From an uncultured Flavobacteriales bacterium (lineage in GTDB: Bacteria; Bacteroidota; Bacteroidia; Flavobacteriales; BACL11): 64,000 bases of DNA. The translations under genes and the position numbers were made by a program. The DNA is taken from NCBI GenBank assembly GCA_905181585.1, contig CAJIYG010000002.1, positions 62,001 through 126,000 on the forward strand, in the 5' to 3' direction. Below the pieces are notes generated by a model. That model did not search any database, was not told the DNA's origin, and was given only the letters and a program-made list of their open reading frames with translations. Shown here piece by piece: positions 9,252-17,561 of the stretch. Numbering within the stretch: position 1 is the stretch's first letter; each line of letters starts with the position of its first letter.

Positions 9252-10916
9252 ATGAAGAATTATTTTAATGAAGAGCATAATTTATTTAGAGAAAGTTTAA
9301 GAGGTTTTCTAAATAGAGAGGTCAGTCCAAATATTGAAGCATGGGAAAAAGATGGAAAAATACCAAGATCTATTTGGAAAAAAATGGGTGAAATGGGTTT
9401 TTTAGGTTTATCCTTACCCCAAAAGTATGGTGGTAGTGAGCTAGACTTTTTTTTTGAAGTAATATTTAACGAAGAACTTGGAAGATTAAACAGTGGAGGA
9501 TTTCTTATTACTCAGCAAGTGGTTCAATACATGTCTGCCCCGTATTTTCATAAATATGCAAGTGATGAACTAAAAGATAAATATTTGCCAGGTATAATTT
9601 CAGGAGATATAATTAGTTGTATAGGTATTACTGAGCCTGATGCTGGATCGGATACAAAAAATATTCAAACTAGAGCAGAACTTATTGATGATCATTATAT
9701 CATTAATGGATCTAAAACATTTATTACAAATGGAATATATGGAGATTGTGTAGTGCTTGTTGTGAAAACTGATCCCAAAGCTGGTTCAAATGGAATTAGT
9801 TTGATTTGTGTAGATCTTGATTTAGATGGAATAACTAAAAATAAAATTAATAAACTTGGCTGGCATTCATCAGATACAGCTGAACTTGGTTTTGACAATG
9901 TTAAAGTGCCTAAAGAAAATCTAATAGGAGAACAGGGGAGAGGGTTTTATTATTTAATGAATGGTTTACAACTTGAAAGACTTTGTTTTTTACCTAGTGG
10001 TGTTGCTACTATGGAGTTTGCATTGTCAGAATCTTTAAGCTATATGTCTCAAAGAAAGGCATTTGGAAGAACAATAGACAACTTTGAAGTGTTAAGACAT
10101 AGAGTATCTCAATTATCATCTGAGCTGGAAGCGTTAAAAGCTTTTAGCTATTACTGCTGTGATTTATTTGATAAAGGAATTTATGATGTTAAGTCATGTT
10201 CCATCGGTAAACTACTTGTTACAGAACTTCATGAGAAGATTTCTACCCAATGTCTACAGTTTTTTGGTGGAAATGGTTACACAGAGGATTATCCAATGGC
10301 TAGAATGTTTAGAGATTCAAGAATTGGAACAATTGGTGGTGGAACTTCAGAAATTATGAGAGCTATTATTGCTAAAGTTATTATTGATGATGTTAAATAT
10401 GAAAAAGCAAAATCAAATTTTAGCTCAAAGGAGAGTACAATAAATAGTAATATTCATTCTTTAAATCAAAATAATTTTTCTTCTTTTTCTGATAAATATA
10501 ATCTTTCATTAGCAACAAAAACTATAGCTATTGCTGAGAAAACAATTGATATTACCATCAAGCATATCAATCAAACTGATAATAATGGGGATAAGAAAAG
10601 TAGCTCTCAAGTAGTTAGACACCAAATTGCTCAATTAGCTTCTGAAATAGAATGTTCTAAACAGTTTGTTTTTAACATATTTAGTAGCTTGGAAAGCTCA
10701 GATAATCATGAAAAAGAAATTTCTATGGCAAAGTTAATTTCAATTCAATTAATGAATAAGGTAGTTTCAGAGTGTTTTGAAATGTTTGGAGCTTATGATA
10801 GTTTAGAACATCACCCTTTAGAGAAGATATCTCAAGATTCTAAGATGATTCAAATTTCTAATAGTCAAAAGGATTTACATAATAATATCTCAAAATTCAT
10901 AATAGAAAAAAATTAA
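9252..10916 (+). CDS. Acyl-CoA dehydrogenase (isovaleryl-CoA-type) with an extra degenerate ACAD C-domain
   Basis: A 554-residue flavoenzyme. Residues 1-375 form a normal acyl-CoA dehydrogenase: ACAD N and middle domains (GITEPDAGSDT about 125-135, TNGIYGD) and the C-domain (FGGNGYTEDYPMARMFRD). The usual catalytic Glu position near the end is Gly (GTIGGGTSEI), but Glu242 in LQLERL occupies the alternative base position of isovaleryl- and long-chain enzymes. Residues about 410-554 repeat the C-domain in decayed form (RHQIAQLASEIE matches RHRVSQLSSELE). Leucine-cluster context points to isovaleryl-CoA. Typical family length is about 380. Confidence 0.82.
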   Translation: MKNYFNEEHNLFRESLRGFLNREVSPNIEAWEKDGKIPRSIWKKMGEMGFLGLSLPQKYGGSELDFFFEVIFNEELGRLNSGGFLITQQVVQYMSAPYFHKYASDELKDKYLPGIISGDIISCIGITEPDAGSDTKNIQTRAELIDDHYIINGSKTFITNGIYGDCVVLVVKTDPKAGSNGISLICVDLDLDGITKNKINKLGWHSSDTAELGFDNVKVPKENLIGEQGRGFYYLMNGLQLERLCFLPSGVATMEFALSESLSYMSQRKAFGRTIDNFEVLRHRVSQLSSELEALKAFSYYCCDLFDKGIYDVKSCSIGKLLVTELHEKISTQCLQFFGGNGYTEDYPMARMFRDSRIGTIGGGTSEIMRAIIAKVIIDDVKYEKAKSNFSSKESTINSNIHSLNQNNFSSFSDKYNLSLATKTIAIAEKTIDITIKHINQTDNNGDKKSSSQVVRHQIAQLASEIECSKQFVFNIFSSLESSDNHEKEISMAKLISIQLMNKVVSECFEMFGAYDSLEHHPLEKISQDSKMIQISNSQKDLHNNISKFIIEKN

Positions 10917-10961
10917 GATTGTAAAGATTAAAAGCTATAGTCCAAATTTAGTGGGCAATAT

Positions 10962-11828
10962 CTAATGAAATTTATCAAAAATTTCTAAAGACTCATTACA
11001 ACATTTTTTAAAGTGCAATAGATTAACATCATGCGATATTTTATGAGCGTCAAGGTAAGATATTAGGTTTTCTGTAGCAATGTTGCCAACTAATTGATTA
11101 CTAGCCATGGGACAACCTCCAAATCCTTTTATAGCGCCATCAAACCTTCTACAACCAGCTTCATAGGCGCTATGTATTTTTTCATAGCTTGTATTTGGGT
11201 CAGAATGTAGATGTGCCCCAAATTCTATATCGGGGTGATTCTTCAGTACAGAATTAAAAATAGATTTTATAGATTTAGGATTAGATGTTCCAATAGTATC
11301 ACTAAGAGATATAATTCTTACACCCATTTTACTCAACTTATTGACCCAATGGTTAACAATATCTAAGTTCCATGGATCTGAATATGGATTTCCAAAACTC
11401 ATTGATAAATACACAACAACCTTTTTATTTACTTTTTCAGCAATAGTAAGAATTTCTGTTAATTCATTCTCTGAATCATTTATTGTTTTATTTGTATTTC
11501 TCATTTGAAAAGTTTCAGATATTGAAAAAGGATATCCTAGAAAACTTATATTTTCAAACTTAGAGGCATTTATTGCTCCTTTTTTATTTGCAACAATGGT
11601 AAGTAGCTCAGAGCTTGAATTTGAGAGATCAATTGAGTCAATAATTATTGAGGTATCTGAAAGTTGAGGAATTGCTTTAGAAGACACAAAACTTCCAATA
11701 TCTACAACATCAAATCCAACATCAACTACCTTTTGTAAATAGCGTAGCTTTATATTTGTAGGTACAAAAGTCTTAATGCTTTGCATAGCATCTCTAGGAC
11801 ATTCAATTATTTTGACTTTATTAAACAC
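10962..11828 (-). CDS. Hydroxymethylglutaryl-CoA lyase
   Basis: A 288-residue TIM-barrel lyase that cleaves HMG-CoA to acetoacetate and acetyl-CoA, the last step of leucine degradation. The key residues are seen: ECPRD at 9-13 (catalytic Arg/Asp), the metal-binding HLH at 206-208 (FGAHLHSDPNT), and the signature KGFGGCPMA with catalytic Cys239 and Asn244. Length is close to the usual 295-325. It converges on the dehydrogenase gene with a 45-bp gap, so it is transcribed separately from its own promoter in the 160-bp spacer before 11990. Confidence 0.92.
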   Translation of the reverse strand: MFNKVKIIECPRDAMQSIKTFVPTNIKLRYLQKVVDVGFDVVDIGSFVSSKAIPQLSDTSIIIDSIDLSNSSSELLTIVANKKGAINASKFENISFLGYPFSISETFQMRNTNKTINDSENELTEILTIAEKVNKKVVVYLSMSFGNPYSDPWNLDIVNHWVNKLSKMGVRIISLSDTIGTSNPKSIKSIFNSVLKNHPDIEFGAHLHSDPNTSYEKIHSAYEAGCRRFDGAIKGFGGCPMASNQLVGNIATENLISYLDAHKISHDVNLLHFKKCCNESLEIFDKFH

Positions 11829-11989
11829 TAAATAAAAGTAAAATTATTTTATTTAAAAGAAGTTAAATATGATAAAATTATATTTTGACTAATTAATATT
11901 TTCTACTTGCTTGAAATATTATGCAAGGCATAATAAATTAATATTTAAATATTAAAATTGTAATCTATTATTAACAATAATTTACAACA

Positions 11990-12319
11990 ATGAAAGCTTT
12001 TCTAATTATAATATTATCATTTCCTCTTATTTGTTTTGCATCTTTTCCTATTAAATCTGATTTTCAAAAAAATGATACTATCATTATAAATGGCAAGGTT
12101 TTTGTTGAGACAGAAATTGATTCCTTAAGCAGGTATCCAATTGAAAAGGAAACTTTAGCTCAATACAAAGAAAGACTAAAGAAACAGAGACTTACTGGAA
12201 ATGAAAACCAAAAGGTAAAAGTAGATTTGAGATCGTTAGCTCTAATAGTTGCTCTAGTTGCAGTTATTTTAGGGTTTCTAATGTTAAGATTATTTATTGG
12301 TTTATTTGATGGCAATTAG
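11990..12319 (+). CDS. Small exported single-TM protein (tandem paralogue A)
   Basis: A 109-residue protein. A signal peptide ends near CFASFPI, then a polar segment has NDTIIINGKVFVETEIDSL and the conserved stretch EKETLAQYKERLKK (about residues 52-65). One C-terminal membrane span follows (about 80-105). No function is known to me. The next gene is a clear paralogue with the same order of parts, and the broken gene at 3989-4342 starts in the same way. The family is therefore multi-copy in this genome. A 160-bp AT-rich leader precedes the gene. Confidence 0.6.
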   Translation: MKAFLIIILSFPLICFASFPIKSDFQKNDTIIINGKVFVETEIDSLSRYPIEKETLAQYKERLKKQRLTGNENQKVKVDLRSLALIVALVAVILGFLMLRLFIGLFDGN

Positions 12320-12356
12320 CAATAATTACTAACTCATTTTATTAATTAAAAACTTT

Positions 12357-12710
12357 ATGAAATTTAAAAATTCTCTTTTTGTCTTATTGTTTTTTCCATT
12401 TTTTTGTTTTCCATCTTTTCCAATTATTTCTAGTGTACAAATAAATGATACTATTATAAATAGTGAAACTTCTGTTAAGATAGAAGTTGATTCCTTAAAT
12501 AAGTACCCACTTGAAAAGGAAACGCTAGCTGAATATAAGCAAAGACTAAAAAAGGTTATGAATAGTAATAATAGTTCTTCTACTTCAAAAACTTTTACTT
12601 GGAAAAAAGTTAGAATCATATTACTCATTTTTTGTATGGTTTTAGTTCTTTTAGTTGTTTTGTATGCGAGAGCTCTAAATAATTTAACTTTGTCTTTCTC
12701 TAAGGTTTAG
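12357..12710 (+). CDS. Small exported single-TM protein (tandem paralogue B)
   Basis: A 117-residue paralogue of the upstream gene. It has a signal peptide to about residue 20 (CFPSFPI), then QINDTIINSETSVKIEVDSL and the shared EKETLAEYKQRLKK motif, a Ser/Thr-rich linker, and a C-terminal membrane span (VRIILLIFCMVLVLLVVLYA). The gap to the first copy is 37 bp, so the two arose by tandem duplication and are probably co-transcribed. The overlapping antisense frame of similar length is not a gene, because this strand has the signal peptide and the paralogy. Confidence 0.6.
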   Translation: MKFKNSLFVLLFFPFFCFPSFPIISSVQINDTIINSETSVKIEVDSLNKYPLEKETLAEYKQRLKKVMNSNNSSSTSKTFTWKKVRIILLIFCMVLVLLVVLYARALNNLTLSFSKV

Positions 12711-12798
12711 AATAATAACTTTTTTATTTAAAATTAAGTAGAAAAAAACCTTTTGATTTAGATGTCAAACATGGATATTTGCAAAAAATAAATATTTT

Positions 12799-13832
12799 AT
12801 GTTAAAAGTGAAGAAAAAGGTTTTGCTGACAGGAATTTCTGGATATATAGGCAATCACTGTGCCGTAGAATTATTAAAGAATGGATATTCTGTTCGTGGT
12901 TCCCTTAGAAGTTTATCAAAATCAGAAAATGTAATTAATGCTATTAAAAAAGAAATTGATCCAAAAGATAATTTAGAATTCTGTGAATTAGATCTTCTTA
13001 GTGATAATGGCTGGGATAGTGCAATGCAAGGATGTGATTATGTTCTTCATGTTGCATCTCCTTTTATAATGTTTGAGCCAAAAGATGAAAATGAATATGT
13101 AAGACCTGCTGTAGATGGAACAATGAGAGCATTGAATTCAGCTAAGAAAGCCGGAGTAAAACGTGTTGTTATTACATCTTCCATGGTTTCTATGCTAGGA
13201 GATGCAGATAAATCTATAAAAGTTGATTCTAATTCATGGACAAATGTCAAATGCAAAAAATGTATCTGCATATGCAAAAAGTAAAACACTTGGCTGAACA
13301 GAAGTGCATGGGATTTTATCAGAAAATCAAGATGATAAAGAAAACCATGGAGTTAACAGTTGTCAATCCTGGTCCTGTATTTGGGCCAACACTTTCAGGA
13401 AATATGGAGGGAGCTTCTATGGGAATGTTCAAAAATATGATTCTTGGTAAGATGCCAATGGTCCCTAAATCTTCTATTAATATGTCTGATGTAAGAGATG
13501 TTGCAAAAATACATGTCTCTAGCTCTTGAAAATAAAAATGCAAGCGGAAAACGATTTATTGTAACCACAGAGAGCCCTTATCCGTTTCAAGAAATAGCAA
13601 AAATATTAAAATCTAATGGTTATGATAAGGTTAGCACTAAGATTAGCTCCAAATTTTTTGCTAAATTTTATTGGTAATTTTGATAGAGAAGCTAGAAGTA
13701 TGCGAGCTTTTATTGGTAAAGACTTACAATGGTGATGTTTCATCTACGATGAAAACATTTAATTGGCAACCAATAAATTTTGAAAAGACGGTTTTAGACA
13801 CTGCTAAATCTATTGAATCTTTTTTAGAATAG
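12799..13832 (+). pseudogene. NAD-dependent epimerase/dehydratase (dihydroflavonol-reductase-like), multiply frameshifted
   Basis: The first 150 codons are intact: Rossmann start VLLTGISGYIGNHCAVELL, VLHVASPF, and the catalytic-region SSMVSMLGD. From about 13240 the frame changes repeatedly. NAKNVSAYAKSKTL (the YxxxK helix) lies in one frame, VVNPGPVFGPTLSG in another, and GKRFIVTTESPYPFQEIAKIL and NWQPINFEKTV in further frames, ending at TAG 13832. At least five single-base indels are needed to restore about 344 residues. The N-terminal third could still be translated to the stop near 13284. Either a true pseudogene or a stretch of poor consensus sequence. Confidence 0.8.
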
Positions 13833-13838
13833 TTTTAT

Positions 13839-14459
13839 ATGAAATTAAAAAACTTACTTGATAAATTAATTAAATCTTCACAAAGAATAAATCGTTACTA
13901 TTCACTAACTAATTTTTATTCTTTTTTATTAAGTACAGTTATAAAAGGCCTTATTCTTTTTTTTCTTTTTATTTTATTAATATTCTGTATTGACTTTTTT
14001 TTCATTGATCTAGAATTGCTAATAAAAAATTCATTTGAAAAATATTCATCTGTAATGTTAATGTCTATTTTTTTTATTTCTGAATCTTTTTTAGGTTTAA
14101 TCCCTCCTGAACTATTTATAATTTGGAGCACAAAATCTTCTCATCCTTTTCTTTATGTTTGTCTTCTTGCACTTCTTTCTTATATGGGAGGAATTGTATC
14201 TTATTTTATTGGTAGATATCTTTATTTAATACCTTTTATTAAAGGTTTTATAGAAAATAAAATTTCTAAACATATAGTGAATTTACGAAAATGGGGTGGT
14301 TTTTTTATAGTTCTTGGTGCTGTTTCTCCACTTCCTCATTCATTAATAAGTATGACTTCTGGCCTGATTAAATATAGTTTGAAAAACTATTTACTATGGT
14401 CGCTGTTTAGATTTTTGCGGTTTTTTATTTATGCTGTTGTTATTTTTGGAATTCTATAG
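13839..14459 (+). CDS. VTT/DedA-type membrane protein
   Basis: A 206-residue protein with about five or six membrane segments. The VTT (SNARE-associated/DedA) signature region is visible: FLGLIPPELFIIW, then SYMGGIVSYFIGRYL near residues 110-127, and a re-entrant GAVSPLPHSLISMTSG around 160-175. DedA homologues are linked to polyprenyl-phosphate or phospholipid translocation and membrane-potential homeostasis. The substrate here is unknown. It lies 6 bp after the dehydrogenase pseudogene and 6 bp before the tagged esterase, so it may share their transcript. Confidence 0.75.
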   Translation: MKLKNLLDKLIKSSQRINRYYSLTNFYSFLLSTVIKGLILFFLFILLIFCIDFFFIDLELLIKNSFEKYSSVMLMSIFFISESFLGLIPPELFIIWSTKSSHPFLYVCLLALLSYMGGIVSYFIGRYLYLIPFIKGFIENKISKHIVNLRKWGGFFIVLGAVSPLPHSLISMTSGLIKYSLKNYLLWSLFRFLRFFIYAVVIFGIL

Positions 14460-14465
14460 TTTATC

Positions 14466-15479
14466 ATGAATAAACTCCTTTTAATTTTTCTTCTTACTTT
14501 TTCTATTTGTTCTGCTCAACAAACTGTTTTTGACAGCATATTTCATGATAACATCTATCGTCAATATGTAAGCTATATTCCTCAGATTTATAATCCTTCT
14601 GTATCAACTCCTTTACTATTTAATTTCCATGGTAGAGGAGGTAATCCTTTTACAGCAATAAATAATGCAGATTTCAGAGATATTGCAGATACTGCAAACT
14701 TTATTATCGTGCATCCAAAAGGACTTTTAAATAGTTCGGGAGAATCTCATTGGAATTATGGAAACACAACCGTTGATGATATTGGTTTTATCAATTCATT
14801 GTATAATAAACTAATAATAGATTATAATATTGACTTAAGCCGTGTTTATTCAGTAGGTATGTCAAATGGTGGAGCAATGAGCTATTTTTTAGCGTGCGAT
14901 ATGAATGATAAAATTGCTGCTATTGCGTCTGTAACCGGAGCCATGACTTCTTATCAATTATCATCATGTAACCCTATTCATTCAACTCCAATTTTACAAA
15001 TTCATGGAACAAACGATACGGTTGTTAATTTCTCTTCTATGCAATATGGACTTGAATACTGGAGAAGCTATAATAACTGTAATTTAATTGCTGATACTAT
15101 TTTAATACCAAACTATGATTTAAGTGACTCAAGTACTGTAGAGCATATTATTTATGGCAATGGTGATAATGGGGTTACAACTGAATTATTTAAAATTACT
15201 AATGGTGGTCACAGCTGGCCTGGAAGTAATTTTAATTTTGGAGGTACCAATTTTGATATAAATGCCTCTGAAGAGGTCTGGAAATTTCTCTCTAAATATG
15301 ATATTAACGGTTTGATTAATCAATCCACATATATAAATGAAATACCTGAAGATAAAAAAATTATTATGCTCTTTGATGCTTTAGGAAGAGATATAAAATT
15401 TAAAGATAATAGTTTAATATTTTATCTTTATGATGACGGATCTGTAGAAAAGAAAATTATACTCAATAATTTTTATTAG
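14466..15479 (+). CDS. Secreted PHB-depolymerase/feruloyl-esterase-family hydrolase with short tag
   Basis: A 337-residue exported enzyme. After the signal peptide it has the CE1/LpqC-type pattern: PLLFNFHGRGGNP (oxyanion), nucleophile elbow GMSNGGAMS with Ser133, HGTNDTVV (acid), and NGGHSWPGS (His). Likely substrates are acyl or feruloyl esters or polyhydroxyalkanoate-like polyesters. The C-terminus ends in the short tag (ALGRD, then IFYLYDDGSVEKKIIL) with four extra residues. The gene at 21811 encodes a related enzyme with the same tag. It begins 6 bp after the VTT gene. Confidence 0.83.
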   Translation: MNKLLLIFLLTFSICSAQQTVFDSIFHDNIYRQYVSYIPQIYNPSVSTPLLFNFHGRGGNPFTAINNADFRDIADTANFIIVHPKGLLNSSGESHWNYGNTTVDDIGFINSLYNKLIIDYNIDLSRVYSVGMSNGGAMSYFLACDMNDKIAAIASVTGAMTSYQLSSCNPIHSTPILQIHGTNDTVVNFSSMQYGLEYWRSYNNCNLIADTILIPNYDLSDSSTVEHIIYGNGDNGVTTELFKITNGGHSWPGSNFNFGGTNFDINASEEVWKFLSKYDINGLINQSTYINEIPEDKKIIMLFDALGRDIKFKDNSLIFYLYDDGSVEKKIILNNFY

Positions 15480-15598
15480 CATTAAAAAAAATAAATTTTT
15501 TACAGTATTGTAAGATTAAGTTTTTTGTCTAAGTGCTTGATTGTACAATGCATAGCATAGTTTTTTTTTAAATTAATTGTAATATTGATTTAAAAAAA

Positions 15599-16117
15599 AT
15601 GAGAATTAAAATAAATATAATTTTAGTGCTAATATTTTTAAGCTCTTGTACTGATGTATTTTTTGAATTTCCACAGCCTACATATTTAAAAAATATTGAA
15701 AGAATACCTAATAAATTTCACGGAAGTTTTACTGCTGAAATGGGTCTTGATTATAATATTTGCCAAAACTATTTTCTGAAAGATGAAGATACTTTATATG
15801 TAAGTTCAGAAAATTTAATATTAAAGTACCAGGGAAATAAACTGTATATTAATTTAAAAGAAGAAGATTCAGATTCCTATGAGCTAATTACTTTAAGTAG
15901 ATTTAATTATTTTGGAGCTGATTCTTTATTTGTTAATTATGTTAGACGACCTGATGTCAACTTTATTGATTATAAGCAAAATTATATGCAAGTGAATAAT
16001 ATTCGTTATTCTGAGATTGATGATAAACATATTCTAATTAAGGATTCTCTAACTGTTAATCAATTAAATACATTTCTGAGTTGGAGTGACTCTTGGCATT
16101 TTTTATTTACAGATTAG
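15599..16117 (+). CDS. Lipoprotein of unknown function
   Basis: A 172-residue protein with a signal peptide and lipobox FLSSC (Cys17), followed by acidic, Tyr/Asn-rich beta-type sequence with no domain I recognise. A segment near residues 30-50 (IPNKFHGSFTAEMG) opens a probable small beta-barrel. It is preceded by a 119-bp AT-rich spacer and followed by another short exported gene. Location is probably the periplasmic or outer membrane; the role is unknown. Confidence 0.6.
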   Translation: MRIKINIILVLIFLSSCTDVFFEFPQPTYLKNIERIPNKFHGSFTAEMGLDYNICQNYFLKDEDTLYVSSENLILKYQGNKLYINLKEEDSDSYELITLSRFNYFGADSLFVNYVRRPDVNFIDYKQNYMQVNNIRYSEIDDKHILIKDSLTVNQLNTFLSWSDSWHFLFTD

Positions 16118-16209
16118 TATTTAATTTTAATTCCTTTAGAAATTATTTTCATTTTAATTATACTTGCATCCATGTACTTCAATTTTAGTTGCATAATAGA
16201 ATAATCATT

Positions 16210-16587
16210 ATGAAAGAAATTTTAATATTGTTATGTTTTCCAATCTTTAGTCTTTGTCAAAGTGCAGACTTAATAAATAATAATAAAAATCAAATCTTTA
16301 CTCATAATAAAATATTATTTATTGGAGAAAACCCAAAGTTAAATAAGTATAAACTGCAATCAAAAAAGCTCTGGATCAAATGGAATATTTCTATTACTGA
16401 ATTAGAATTTGATTCTCTTGGACAATTTTATTTGTCCTATGAGCATCCTATTACTCGAGAGATATATAGAACTAGTATAAGAGAAGAGAATGTTCAAAAA
16501 ATACTTTCTGAATCAAAAGAAAATAAAAAAGAAATTATTGTTAAAAATATTGCTGGAAAAGAATTTTTTCTAGTGAAGGTTGAGTAG
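16210..16587 (+). CDS. Short exported protein of unknown function
   Basis: About 125 residues from the ATG at 16210, chosen over an in-frame ATG at 16189 because the signal peptide (MKEILILLCFPIFSLCQ) starts there. The remainder is charged, with a repeated ISITELEFDSLGQFYLSYEH-type beta segment and a C-terminal KNIAGKEFFLVKV. No known domain, no T9SS tag and no lipobox were seen. It converges on the MerC gene with a 20-bp gap. Confidence 0.55.
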   Translation: MKEILILLCFPIFSLCQSADLINNNKNQIFTHNKILFIGENPKLNKYKLQSKKLWIKWNISITELEFDSLGQFYLSYEHPITREIYRTSIREENVQKILSESKENKKEIIVKNIAGKEFFLVKVE

Positions 16588-16607
16588 GTATTTTCTTTAG
16601 AATAATT

Positions 16608-17006
16608 TTATTCTATACAACAGCTATCATCTGCGCATTTGCAAAACTTTAGGTTGTAAAAATGTAAAATAACTACAGCAAATGCTGGGATATATATAAA
16701 GTTTTTAGGAGTTTCAAAAGTTGGAAATGTATGATTTAATATAGTAAGAAGTAAAATAAACCATGAGCTCCAAAAAGCTATTTTTAACCAAGTTGAAATT
16801 GTCTTTTTAGTAACAAAATAAATTGCTATAAAAGAAATTACTAAAAATAAATAATCTATTATTTGCCACCACAATGGAGCTTCAGAGCAACATGTTGCTG
16901 AACATGCTTTAGCAATAAATAAAAAAGGAGTTCCAATACAATGTATCATACACAAAGAGCTAGCTATTATTCCAACATTGTCTAAAGAAAATGAAATCGT
17001 TTTCAA
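16608..17006 (-). CDS. MerC-domain membrane protein
   Basis: A 132-residue membrane protein with four predicted spans. It begins with the MerC-type motif DNVGIIASSLCMIHCIGTP (CxxxxC-like pair in the first span) and ends with a Cys-rich tail (FCKCADDSCC). MerC proteins move metal ions such as Hg(II). In Bacteroidota, homologues often sit next to a Fur/Zur regulator, as here, so zinc or another soft metal is a better guess than mercury. It diverges from the Fur-family gene across an 89-bp spacer with a palindrome. Confidence 0.78.
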   Translation of the reverse strand: MKTISFSLDNVGIIASSLCMIHCIGTPFLFIAKACSATCCSEAPLWWQIIDYLFLVISFIAIYFVTKKTISTWLKIAFWSSWFILLLTILNHTFPTFETPKNFIYIPAFAVVILHFYNLKFCKCADDSCCIE

Positions 17007-17034
17007 CTAATCTACTTTTTAAAAATTAACTTTG

Positions 17035-17042
17035 CAAATATA
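17035..17042 (-). promoter_or_regulatory. -7 element for the MerC gene
   Basis: On the minus strand this reads TATATTTG, an exact TAnnTTTG match, 28 bp before the MerC start codon and 13 bp from the palindrome at 17056-17076. Confidence 0.45.
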
Positions 17043-17055
17043 TATTTATTTTGAT

Positions 17056-17076
17056 AAATGCAATTGATTTGCGTTT
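17056..17076. promoter_or_regulatory. Palindromic operator, probable Fur/Zur-family site
   Basis: Two half-sites, AAATGCAA and TTGCGTTT, are separated by TTGAT and pair at seven of eight positions. They lie between the two divergent -7 elements, where they would overlap the -33 regions of both promoters. The size and symmetry (21 bp, about 8-5-8) fit Fur-family operators. A further TTTGCAAATA half-site-like sequence lies at 17031-17040. Autoregulation of the Fur gene plus control of merC is inferred. Confidence 0.55.
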
Positions 17077-17083
17077 ATTTTAA

Positions 17084-17091
17084 TATTTTTG
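17084..17091 (+). promoter_or_regulatory. -7 element for the Fur-family gene
   Basis: TATTTTTG matches TAnnTTTG and lies only 4 bp before the ATG at 17096, implying a very short or absent leader. Confidence 0.35.
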
Positions 17092-17095
17092 AATT

Positions 17096-17536
17096 ATGAA
17101 ATTAATTGATAAGGAAAATATTGATTTTGGATTGTTATTATCTCAACACGGATTGAGTAAAACATCATTTAGAAAATTTTTAATTGAACTATTCTATAAA
17201 ACTCATCATGCTTTGTCTGTAGATGAGATTATTAATAATTTATCCTATCAAATTGACAAAGTCTCTATTTACAGAGCCTTAAATGCTTTTGAAAAAAATG
17301 GTTTAATTCATAAAGTTCCAGACAAGGCTAATTTAATTAAATATGCTTTATGCAAAAGTGAATGTAGCTCTGAAAAACATTTACATAATCATGCTCATTT
17401 ACTATGTTCTATTTGTAATGAAACATACTGCATAAATGATTTTAAAATACCTGTAGTAAATGAGTACAAAGGGTTTTTAATCAACAATTTAAAAGTTATT
17501 CTTGAAGGAAGTTGTGTTGATTGTCAACAAATTTAA
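17096..17536 (+). CDS. Fur-family transcriptional regulator (Zur-like)
   Basis: A 146-residue metal-sensing repressor. It has the winged-helix recognition region DKVSIYRALNAFEKNGLIHKV (about 57-77), a His-rich hinge (KHLHNHAHLLC) and structural zinc cysteines in two CxxC pairs (CSIC near 109-112 and CVDC near 140-143). Length fits Fur/Zur. The neighbouring MerC gene, the downstream ABC genes and the palindromic operator favour zinc sensing, but the specific metal cannot be read directly. The gene is followed after 25 bp by the ABC ATPase. Confidence 0.85.
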   Translation: MKLIDKENIDFGLLLSQHGLSKTSFRKFLIELFYKTHHALSVDEIINNLSYQIDKVSIYRALNAFEKNGLIHKVPDKANLIKYALCKSECSSEKHLHNHAHLLCSICNETYCINDFKIPVVNEYKGFLINNLKVILEGSCVDCQQI

Positions 17537-17561
17537 ACATAGATTATTTAATATAAATTAT

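Noticed and set aside
12329..12628. Minus-strand reading frame opposite the small exported protein
   Set aside because: The plus strand has a signal peptide and a tandem paralogue; the antisense frame has neither.
16608..17006. Mercury-resistance locus
   Set aside because: Only a MerC-type gene is present; no merA, merT/P or MerR-like gene, and the partner is a Fur-family regulator.
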